Shown here one piece after another: positions 55,814-64,000 of a stretch of DNA of 64,000 bases. Position numbers and translations under genes: made by a program. Each line of letters begins with the position of its first letter. Positions within the stretch are counted from its first letter, which is position 1. Below the pieces are notes generated by a model. It was given only the letters and a program-made list of their open reading frames with translations, searched no databases and was not told the DNA's origin. The stretch lies in contig JAFCMP010000135.1 of the NCBI GenBank assembly GCA_017506865.1, positions 496,001 to 560,000 on the forward strand, in the 5' to 3' direction. The stretch is from Tribonema minus. Its lineage: Eukaryota > Sar > Xanthophyceae > Tribonematales > Tribonemataceae.

Positions 55814-56507
55814 AGGCTGCGGCTGCGGCGCGTGCCGCACAACGCATGGGGACAGCAGCCTGTATACTATTATGTGAGGCTTGCGGCGGTCTAGGCGTTG
55901 CAGCTGAAAGCGGCGGCGACGGCAACAGCGTGGCGACAGCAGCGGCGGCGGCGGCGGCAGCGGCAGCAGCAGCAGCGGCCCGATGCAAGCGCCGACTGTA
56001 CCTATGCAGCACCAGCAGCAGCAGATGGCCCATCGCAAAGCAGCGCTGCTGTTTTGTGGGCATACCAATAATTTTCACGCAAAACCGACAGCCGTGTGAG
56101 AAGCGCAAAGCATAGCACGCCGACAGCACTGCCTGGACAGCCAAATAACTGCCGGACTGGTATACCAGTCGCTGGCGCGTGTCGACCACATAGTTTCCGT
56201 ACATAGTACGACCACATAGTTTATGTACATGTGTCTAGACACTCCTGCGTTCAGGGCATTGCATTGTGCATGTGCCCATAGTTCCATACAGTCCGGTTTG
56301 CACCGGCGCAGCGCCGTGCAATGCGGCCCATAGGCCGTACAAGTGAACGAAGCATGGATTGGGCTCGTATCCACACACACACTAGCACAAAAACCTTTGC
56401 TGCCTGTTGCGGGCCCATCCGACAGTGCCAAAGACACAGACCAAGGATTGCCACTGCATGGGCTGTCAACACCAGACCCCAGTATGCCTGTTTCACAATG
56501 AATTCAG

Positions 56508-56884
56508 CAATTGACTCATTGTTTCATCAATGCTCGTGGCTTTGTGCCCGTATCTTTGTACCTGCCTGTGCACATGCCCAGACCCTTGAATTTGCAGAAG
56601 GCGTTGTTTACACGCACCCGCGCAGGGCAGCACTTCCATGGGCAAGGCATTGTGGTCACTGTCACTGCTACAATTAGGGTTAGGACTAGCTAGGGTTCTA
56701 AGTAGCTGTGGTTAAGATGAGGGCTAGCCATATGGCGTAATTGACTCATTGTCTCAACAATGCTTGTGGCTTTGTGCCTGGATCTTTGTGCCTGCGTGTG
56801 CACATGCCCAGACCCTTGAACTTGCAGGAGACTTCGTTTACACGCGCCCAACGCGCCCGCGCAGGCAGAACTTCCAACTGGGCT
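56508..56884 (+). repeat. Diverged tandem duplication, about 140 bp copies 231 bp apart
   Basis: Copies 56508-56645 and 56739-56884 share AATTGACTCATTGT, GTGGCTTTGTGCC, GTGCACATGCCCAGACCCTT and the TTTACACGC...CCCGCGCAGG segment. A telomere-like TTAGGGTTAGGACTAGCTAGGG stretch lies between them (56675-56697). Confidence 0.85.
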
Positions 56885-56958
56885 AGACGCTGCGAACAGC
56901 GGGCGCTCGCCAATGGGTGCCCCTGGGACAACGACAAATCATCGTCTAGAAGTACATG

Positions 56959-57003
56959 TTCGCGCCCTGAGCGAGAATTAATAAAAAGTACATGTTTACA
57001 GTG
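56959..57003 (+). repeat. Left direct repeat flanking element 2
   Basis: TTCGCGCCCTGAGCGAGAAT then TAATAAAAAGTACATGTTTACAG. The sequence at 62501-62546 matches it with one substitution and one inserted T. Confidence 0.85.
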
Positions 57004-57082
57004 ACAGCCTGCAGTAACAGCCTGCACGAGATGCGGATAGGTATGTAGCTGTAGCATGTAGCACCATGGCGTAGCAGAGATC

Positions 57083-60000
57083 ATGAAAAGAATATCATGG
57101 CGGCGGCGGGAGGCCCGTATTGCCAACTCTGAATCAGCGCAGAAATGCAAGGAATCCGATCTAGCGTGCGCACAAGCGCAGGATATTAGCACCAGTGCTG
57201 CAGATGGCAATGGCGCTTGTCAACAGGACGATGGCACGAGTGGCAGCAGCAGAGCAACTGGAGACGGACGCGCAGCGCACAAACGCAAGAGGGTACAGAA
57301 TGACGGTTGGTCAATTTCCGATCAAACAGGCGAAGGGGAGCACACGGGCGGGCAAAGTGCAGTCAAGCGCTCTAGAACAGGTCATAACAGTCTGGAACAG
57401 CCACGTCTGATGCTAGACGACGAAGCTGGAGGTGGAGGCAGTGCGGACCCGGAGTACAAGTGCAACTTATGCGACCTCGTGGTGAAGAAGGGCATGTCGC
57501 TGCTCTCGTTACAGCAGAGGTTAAACGCCCACATCGCGGCGAAGCACCAGCGCAAACACCACAGTGGGACAGCAACAACGTTCCTGGAGCGCTCCGACCT
57601 CAGCACCTCGCGCTTGCAAACCATCTACACCGAGTGTGCCTTGTGCAAAAACCTGTTTCATGCCAACAAGACATTCAGAGTGGACAGCAGCGATGCCAGC
57701 GCGGGCAAGCACTGCCGCAACTGCAGGCCTATCACTTCACCCGCTGCAGTGGCGGCAACATTGTCAACAACAGCATCAGCAGCACCGCTAGCACCTGATG
57801 CATCGACGGCAACAGCTACCACGTCGCTGCCACAGCAGCAACCGGCGTGCACACCCATCGGCAACCCCTACGCAAAGGGACCAGCGCACGCGCAGCAGGC
57901 ACCTGCTGCTCAGGCTGGTGGCAGCAGCTCCTCCGGCAGCTCAAAGAGGCCGGAACGCGGGGGCAGCAGTGCTACACGAGGGGGTCGGGGTCGCAGTGGA
58001 GGGCGCGGACGTGGCAATGGAGGACGCGTTCGCAGCGGCAGCAATGATGCAGACATCAGCAGTAGCAGAGCGACTAGCGGCAGCAGAACCGGAGGCGGCA
58101 GCAGCAGCGGTGCCGGCGGCGGCAGTGCAGCCGGTACTAAGGACAGCGGCGCTGGCAACGGCCGCAGCAGTGATGCCAGCAGCCGCAGCGGCGGTGCTAG
58201 CAACAGCGGCAGTGGCGCGCGAACTCAAAACGGCCGCGGTGGCCGTGGCAGCGGTCGCAGCAGCGACAGCGGTGGACGAGGCTGTGGTCGTGGCGGCCGC
58301 GGCGGCGGCGGAGGGGGCCCCAGAGCGGCAGGTGCGGCGACAGCAGCGGCAGCGCCAGGCCCTGCAGGCGCAGCAGGTGGGGCAGGTGGGCTTTTCACGT
58401 GGACCATCTCAACCCCCGCAGTCGCAGCAGTGCTTGACAGCATCAGCCTCGATGAGCTGTGCCAGCTGCAGTTCGCGATAACTAGAAGCCTTGCTAGACC
58501 ACGCAATCGTCGCTATGTGGGAGCTGCACTGGAGAACGCAGCAACACATCTGTTGGCACACACAATGACGATATTCGTCAATGCGGCGCGGGAGCCAGAT
58601 TCCGCAGGGCGGGTGCAGCGACTGCAAAGATCCACGATTCTACACCACCTCATGCCATCACTCATCACCTCCACCGATGGCGCACCTGGCATCACTCGCT
58701 CCGACAGAATCAGAATGTTGGCATGCGGTGAGCTTGACCGGTTGGTGCCAGCGCTCCTCGCACACGCGCGTGCGCACCGGCGCTGGCGCGCGCGCCAGCA
58801 AACGGAGGCAGCGATCAACGCCTACGTCCTACAGTGCATGGGCACACGGGGGGGGCTACAGCAGGCAGCGCGTTTCCTTCAGCCCAAAACGGTGGCGATA
58901 CCTGATGATGACTGCTTTGCCGCCATGCAGTCCAAACACCCCCCCGCTGCGCCAGGGGAACAACTCCATGAGCTATCCGGCATGGTTGATCAGCTTGTGG
59001 CGAAAGCAGCCGACATGCCAGCAGAACTCAGCTTGTTACAGGGGGAGGGAATTGAGCCAGAGACGGTTGCCAAGCTCATCCAGCGAGCAAGCCCTTACAG
59101 TGGAGCAGGCCCATCGGGGCTGCGCTGCAGCCACCTGCAGGATGCGCTACGCACAAGCTGGGGACGGCATGAGTTTGCTGCTGTCCTCACACGGTGGCTT
59201 CAGACCGTTATGCGGGAGGCTGCGCGGCTGCCGGATGCCTTCTGGCAGTTGCATGGCGCGGGGCGCCTGACGCCACTTGCAGAACAACAGGAAGATGGTA
59301 CAGCTAAGCAGCGGCCCATCGTTTGCGGCGAGGTGCTGCAGCGACTATGCACTTCGGTGTACGTGGCAGACCGCAAAGACTTCCTGGCGGAGCTCCTTGA
59401 GCCAGACGGGCAGTATGGGGTAGCCGTCTCAGCAGGAGCGGAGAAAGCGGCCATGGCCGGCAAACTCACGTATGAGCTCGGTCACTGGCAGTTCGTGCTG
59501 GACCTCAAGAATGCCTTCAACATGGTGTTCGTCCTGGCGGCAGCGGAATGGGTAGCAGCACAGCTGCCGGACTTCCTCGACTACTTCATCGGCACATACG
59601 TTCGCACTCGGCCACGCCTGCTGTTCCAGCACGTCGACGGCTCCACGCGCATCATCATGTCTCAGCACGGGTTTAAGCAGGGGGACCCCGCGGCACCGAT
59701 GCTCTTCTGCGGCGCCATTGCTCAGTGCTTGCAACGGTTCAATGAGGCGGCGGCCGCGCAGCGCGCGCGGAGGCGGATGGGCGCCTACATGGACGATGCC
59801 AACGTCCGAACAGGCGCTTGCACGCTGACTCAGGATGACATACAGGCGGTGGCGCAGCTCAAACAACACTTTGCGGAGGCGGGGCTGGAGCTAAACCTCA
59901 CCAAGTCACGCGCGCTGCCTGGCAGGGGGCATGTGGTGACAGACCACGAGCGGCAACTGCTGCAGCAGCTGGGCGTTCAGCTAGTGGGGGATACGGATGA

Positions 60001-62421
60001 AAATCAGAACCGTGGAGCTGTGTTGCTGGGGGTGCCGGTGGGCCACAGCAGCTTTGTGGACGCATGGCTGCGCAGGGAAGCGGGTGCAGGCGGGGCAGGG
60101 GCTCGATTTGCAGAGCGATGCGCGCGCCTGACATCTCCGAGGGCTATGTTCAGGTTACTGCGCTACTGCGTGGTGCCTCGCATGACGTACTGCCTGCGCA
60201 CCATTCCCACTACGCAGACAGCGCCAGCCGCCAAGGAGTGGGATCGGGTCACGCAGTGGGTGCTTGAGCACTCAATGGGCCTGCAGCCACCAGGCCAGAC
60301 CTGGCGCCAGTTTGAGCAAAGTGGGGCCCACTTCCATCTGGCAGCGCACGGCCCAGCCTTACAGCAAGCGCGACTCCCAACACGGCATGGCGCCTTGGCA
60401 TTACCAGCGCCTGCGACATCGCTGATGCTGCGTATGTGGCGGGCACGTTGCAAGCGCTGCAACCAGCACTCTCTGGATGGGCGGGGGTGCTGCAGCAGGC
60501 GGCTCCTTAAGCGGCTGCAGACAACGCTGCTGAGGATGCGGCAACACAAGCGGCACCGGCAGCAGCGGCAGCAGCACCAGCACCAGCAGCATCAGCAGCG
60601 GCAACTGTTACAGCGGCAGCGGCGGTTGCCAGTGGAGGCGCGACCGCTCCGGCAGCGGCAACTGCATCAGCGGCTGGCCGCGCTTATGGCGCAGCCATTC
60701 CGGCAACACACGACGCAGCTGCCGCTGGATCAGGGGCCGCGGCGGCAGCACAGGCGGCACCAGCGGCAGCAGCAGCAGCGGCGGCGCACGGCGCAACTAC
60801 TCCGGCGGCAGCAGCAGCGGCGGCACCAGCAGCTGCTCCAGCATCAGAGGCTGCTGCAGCAGCGGCAGCACATGTTGCACCTCAAGTGGCCTCGGCGGCA
60901 TCACTAACTGCAGCATCAACAGCAGCGGCTGCGGGCATAGGCAACACAGCTGCTACAGGCCCTACTAGCCTAAGGGCTGCTGCAGCACCTGCAACAGGAG
61001 CAGCGTCGGCAGGCGGCGCCGCGACCGTGCCGGCTGCGACAGCGGCAATGGCGGTGGCAGCGGCCAATGCGGCAGGTGCTGCACCAACACCTGCGGCAGC
61101 AGCAACACCACTGGCAGCAGCAGCAACGGCAGGCGGCGCAGCTGCAGCACCAGCGCACGCAGCAGCGGGAGCCGTCAATGCAGGCGCTGCGCGTTCCACA
61201 CCAGCAATGCTACAAGGCGCAGCAGCAGCAGAGGTGGCGCGCCTGCCCCTCATGCGGACGATCGCCACAGCTGCCACATCTCTACGTGCAGCAACAGGTG
61301 ACAAGCTGGAACATATACTGCCACCAGCGCTAACGCCACTGCAGCAGCAACCACCTACGCAGCAGCCGCCGCTGCGGCCGACAGCAGGTGGTGGCACTGG
61401 TGCGGATGCTGCTTGCGTACTTGACGCCAGTGCTCTGCAGTTGCAGTGTAGCCTGAAGCGCCCCAATCAGAGTGCGCTTGCAGATGCCGTCGCTACCGAG
61501 CTTGCAGATAAGGTGGAGGCGGACCTGCAACAGCTGCCGCAGGGCACGCAACGCACGCAAGCACTTGCTCGATTCCGGTCGCAGCGCCACATGCACTCGA
61601 TCGGCATGGCATTCCTCAACGAGCCCATGTACTCCACAACGGCTTCGTTCGATGGCCTATCCTGGCAGCTGGCCGTCAAACGCGCCATCGGAGTAGAGGA
61701 GCAGACGGCAGGCTGCAAGCTGTGCGGGAAGTCGCCGGGCGGCACCCTGCATGCACGGCTGTGTCAAGCGCCACGCGTCAAGGCGCACGACACCATTGTC
61801 CACAATAGCGTCAAGAGGGCCACGCAGCGCCTCCTGCGGCAATACCTCAAAACGGGACTGGTGGACGAGGACTACACGCCGTTTCTGGGGTCCGCCGGGC
61901 CGCCGGGGAGTCGCAGGATGGACATCGTGCTGCCTGCCGACGCCTTCCCGGTGACCGGCTACGACGACCCGACACGCCACCTACCGCTCATGGTGGACGT
62001 TACCTGCTTCGAGGCACAGGTGGCGTCGCGGGCGGCGAAGACTGCAGCAGACCCCGAGCGATGCTGCCGCGACCAAGAGGCCGCCAAGACTACCCACTAT
62101 TCTGGTCATTATGATCAGAATTGCTACAAACTTGCCACTTTGGCAATAGGGTCATTTGGCAGCATCGGGGAGCAGGGGCGGAAGCTGCTGGAGGCTGTGG
62201 CGACGGAGTATGCCAGCAGGATGTCAGTGCCCGGAGGAGCGCGCCCTAAAGCTCTCAAGGGCATCGCCCTGGCGCGCTTACGCTCGGCACTGTCGGCAGC
62301 GCTCCACATGGCGTACTCTGGCCGTGTCATGACACACATGGCAGAATCCAGGGGGGGGGGGCACATGGAGGAGGACGTAGGGGAGGACCCCGAGATGCCA
62401 TTTGGCGGCGGCGGCGTTTGA
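57083..62421 (+). pseudogene. Element 2 polyprotein: zinc fingers, RGG, RT, RLE (one frameshift, one stop)
   Basis: ATG at 57083. The N-terminal part has YKCNLCDLVVKKG...HIAAKH (C2H2-like, about residues 130-160) and ECALCKNLFHANK...HCRNCRP (about 200-235). A Gly/Arg/Ser RGG-rich stretch spans about residues 310-430. RT domain at about 665-950: KQRPIVC; motif A FVLDLKNAFNMVF; motif B HGFKQGDPAAPMLF; motif C GAYMDDANV. After RLPTRHG the reading shifts frame at about 60392: a one-base deletion relative to the GGLGM region of element 1, with the other frame continuing LGITSACDIADAAYVAG. It then meets TAA at 60508. The same frame continues through an Ala-rich linker of about 270 residues to the nuclease and TGA at 62419-62421. 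Confidence 0.85.
60886..62421 (+). CDS. Element 2 C-terminal part: Ala-rich linker and restriction-like endonuclease
   Basis: Open frame of 511 codons, the 3' portion of the polyprotein. Residues 1-190 are mostly Ala/Thr/Pro. Then CKLCGKSPGGTLHARLC forms a CCHC zinc site, followed by RVKAHDTIVHN (the R/KHN-type motif before the nuclease core). Next come RRMDIVLPADAF and HLPLMVDVTCFEAQ, the D...(x)DVT pattern expected of PD-(D/E)xK nucleases, with a Lys (RAAKTAAD) downstream. This enzyme nicks target DNA for target-primed reverse transcription in R2-like elements. Catalytic residues look intact. Confidence 0.8.
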   Translation: MASAASLTAASTAAAAGIGNTAATGPTSLRAAAAPATGAASAGGAATVPAATAAMAVAAANAAGAAPTPAAAATPLAAAATAGGAAAAPAHAAAGAVNAGAARSTPAMLQGAAAAEVARLPLMRTIATAATSLRAATGDKLEHILPPALTPLQQQPPTQQPPLRPTAGGGTGADAACVLDASALQLQCSLKRPNQSALADAVATELADKVEADLQQLPQGTQRTQALARFRSQRHMHSIGMAFLNEPMYSTTASFDGLSWQLAVKRAIGVEEQTAGCKLCGKSPGGTLHARLCQAPRVKAHDTIVHNSVKRATQRLLRQYLKTGLVDEDYTPFLGSAGPPGSRRMDIVLPADAFPVTGYDDPTRHLPLMVDVTCFEAQVASRAAKTAADPERCCRDQEAAKTTHYSGHYDQNCYKLATLAIGSFGSIGEQGRKLLEAVATEYASRMSVPGGARPKALKGIALARLRSALSAALHMAYSGRVMTHMAESRGGGHMEEDVGEDPEMPFGGGGV

Positions 62422-62500
62422 GTGGTTGTCGTTGCGACACTTTTAGACTGTCATACGACATGTAGATTCCTTACAGCTAGATGCCAATCATCTGGGCTTT

Positions 62501-62546
62501 TTCGCGCCCTGAGCGAGAATAAATAAAAAGTACATGTTTATCAGTG
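62501..62546 (+). repeat. Right direct repeat flanking element 2
   Basis: TTCGCGCCCTGAGCGAGAAT then AAATAAAAAGTACATGTTTATCAGTG. It is either a long target-site duplication or the element's 3' terminus, in which case the left copy would be the tail of an older truncated insertion. Confidence 0.8.
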
Positions 62547-63199
62547 GGCACGGGCCAATGGCTGCCGGCGGTAATCACGCCGTACATTGTGCAGTCAGTG
62601 TAGGCGAAGTGCAAGTGTTGTAGCACCTAGCACGTCAGCCCGGCCAGTGTCGGAGAGCTAGGTGATTGTACTTGGCGTGATGGCGCAGCTGTAAACATCA
62701 TAGACCAGTATGTGTGCATGAAAGCTGAGAGCTTCAGTGAGACAACATCATATGAATGAACGTGTTCCATGTACCGATTGCGGCTTGTTGGCATCATACT
62801 GCTGCAACGTTGTTGCTCGCAGATGCAGATGCACCTTGGCTGCAGTCACCTGAGCACGTATCGGTATCAAAGGCGCATGTCAAGTGTCTGATGTCTGTTG
62901 GGTACACAAGGCGCATCAGCGTTGCAATGGAAGCGATGCAAACTCTGGTTGCCACGCACTATTGTGAATACATCCATGCTCAGCACACCCATGCTCGTCA
63001 CTGCAGCCAGCACGCATGTTGTCACGCATTGCAGCATTTGTTCGCATGGTGGAAGGTGCGTACGTGGTCAGACCATGGCTGCAGCAAGGCTTGTGATTAG
63101 CAAAGTGCGACAGTTGTTCACTCAGCGAGCCCAAACGGAAGCTCAGCAGGCTGCAGGCATGCCTCAGGGCGACACATAAATATTTTACACGCGCATAGG
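62547..63199. other. Region without a recognisable gene
   Basis: No domain, splice-consistent exon or repeat was recognised between the right repeat of element 2 and the fragment at 63.2 kb. From 63,546 to the window end there is also nothing firm. Confidence 0.4.
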
Positions 63200-63545
63200 C
63201 GGCAGCAGCAGACCCACAACTTCGGCGACGGCTGCGCCTCGTCACGCGCGCTCTCGCAAAACTGGAAGTGCCGCATGGGTTTGATGCCGCTGTCAGCGTC
63301 ACGGCACTGCTGGAAAAGCGCACAAAGTAGCGGCGACGCAGCAGCAGCGCACGGCGGTGCTTGAACACACAGCTGACCTTGTGCAACGCTGGAACACAAT
63401 GCCCGAGCTGCAGCTGACCGTGCATGGAGGCAGTTGCGCCACATGAAGGCGCTTGCAGTGGAGGCGGGGGCTGCAGCTGTGGCGGCAGACGGTGGTGGCG
63501 ATGGCTCACTGAGCGGCGGCGCGCACCGCTGCCGCCGCTGGCGCG
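63200..63545 (+). pseudogene. Frame-broken coding-like fragment
   Basis: Starting after GCAGCAGCAG near 63210, one frame reads LRRRLRLVTRALAKLEVPHG then FDAAVSVTALLEKRTK to a stop. The adjacent frame continues ATQQQRTAVLEHTADLVQRW, NTMPELQLTVHGG, and a third continues QLRHMKALAVEAGAAAVAAD. The amphipathic, helix-like pattern passes through two frame breaks, as expected for a decayed exon or transposon ORF. The family is not recognised. Confidence 0.4.
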
Positions 63546-64000
63546 TGCCTAGAGCTCACCCTTCAGGGCGAGACGCTCTCACCATGGCGCAGCTGCGGTG
63601 CTATGGTGAATGACTTGCAGGTGGGTAATGCATCAAAGCAATCAAGTTGCTGCAGAGGCAGCCGCCAGAAGGAGAAGGCAACTGCTAACGCCTGATTCAA
63701 GTGCTCATTCTGACAGACGCCAGTGGCAAGCTCAATATCCCAATTGCTTTTCAACAGTGAGTGGTGGTGACCTTGATGTACGGCAGAGTTCCGAAGGAAG
63801 AAGCTAAGCTCTAATGGTAGAACTTGCTACTTTCCTGGCTTTGCAATGGCGAACGACCCACGCAACTTGAAGTCCTGAAATGCCAGCATTTTGCATGTGG
63901 ACTTTGTCTTCAAGGACTGACAGACGCGCTTTGCAGTACGCACCGCAGCTGCGGGTACGCAGCTGCGGCGCATTGACATCACCTGGGTGCACACATACAA

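Larger units (their letters stand above)
57004..62500 (+). mobile_element. RLE-class non-LTR retrotransposon (element 2), nearly intact
   Basis: A single long coding region with N-terminal zinc fingers, RGG-rich region, reverse transcriptase, Ala-rich linker and restriction-like endonuclease. It is flanked by the near-identical repeats at 56959-57003 and 62501-62546. The zinc fingers and RT resemble element 1, so the two belong to related families. There is no poly-A tail; the 3' repeat contains AATAAATAAAAAG. It has one frameshift (about 60392) and one TAA (60508-60510), so it has only recently lost coding capacity. Confidence 0.85.

Noticed and set aside
60401-60796. Gln/Arg/His-rich end of the RT ORF
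   Set aside because: It is an out-of-frame translation of the Ala-rich linker after the frameshift at about 60392; the neighbouring frame fits element 1.
56959-62546. LTR retrotransposon interpretation of element 2
   Set aside because: The repeats are only about 44 bp, there is no primer-binding site, integrase or protease, and the RT and RLE motifs are of non-LTR type.

Overview
This window is eukaryotic nuclear DNA, most likely from a green alga or another intron-rich microalga. The evidence is: short exons (about 40-400 nt) in long introns, GT-AG splice sites with two GC-AG introns, many poly-C/poly-G runs, Ala/Gly-rich coding sequence, telomere-like TTAGGG/TTTAGGG tracts, and non-LTR retrotransposons with restriction-like endonucleases. 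I cannot name the species. No bacterial operons, rRNA, CRISPR or convincing tRNA was seen. All exon models were derived by eye from splice signals, phase and protein motifs.

Layout. (1) About 0.6-30.3 kb, plus strand: one very long gene of at least 35 recognisable exons, open at its 5' end. In order it encodes beta-rich N-terminal exons, a glucose/sorbosone (PQQ-type) dehydrogenase beta-propeller, a Thr/Pro linker, and a complete multicopper oxidase with all four copper motifs. Exon phases match across almost every junction, including the linker, so this looks like one fusion protein. Its introns hold a TIR element (8.39-8.91 kb) and several short tandem duplications. (2) 30.3-31.9 kb: no gene seen. 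(3) 31.9-41.25 kb, plus: a decayed RLE-class non-LTR retrotransposon with a (PPPIPG)n ORF, zinc fingers, a split OTU-like protease, reverse transcriptase and restriction-like endonuclease; a 455-bp TIR element lies inside it. (4) 41,545-42,577: an internally deleted hAT transposon with matching TIRs and a perfect 8-bp target duplication. (5) 44.7-54.45 kb, minus: a nine-exon gene for a secreted protein of about 576 aa built from repeated cysteine modules on phase-2 exons, with exon-edge fragments tandemly repeated in its introns. (6) 54.56-55.81 kb, plus: a small three-exon gene, divergent from the cysteine-module gene with 104 bp between start codons. (7) 57.0-62.5 kb, plus: a second, related RLE retrotransposon, nearly intact but carrying one frameshift and one stop, flanked by 44-bp near-identical direct repeats. 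(8) 63.2-63.5 kb: broken coding-like sequence.

How they may work together: the fusion oxidase could couple sugar oxidation to oxygen reduction in one polypeptide, and the cysteine-module protein is probably extracellular. A functional link between the two is only inference. The rest of the window is shaped by transposable elements.
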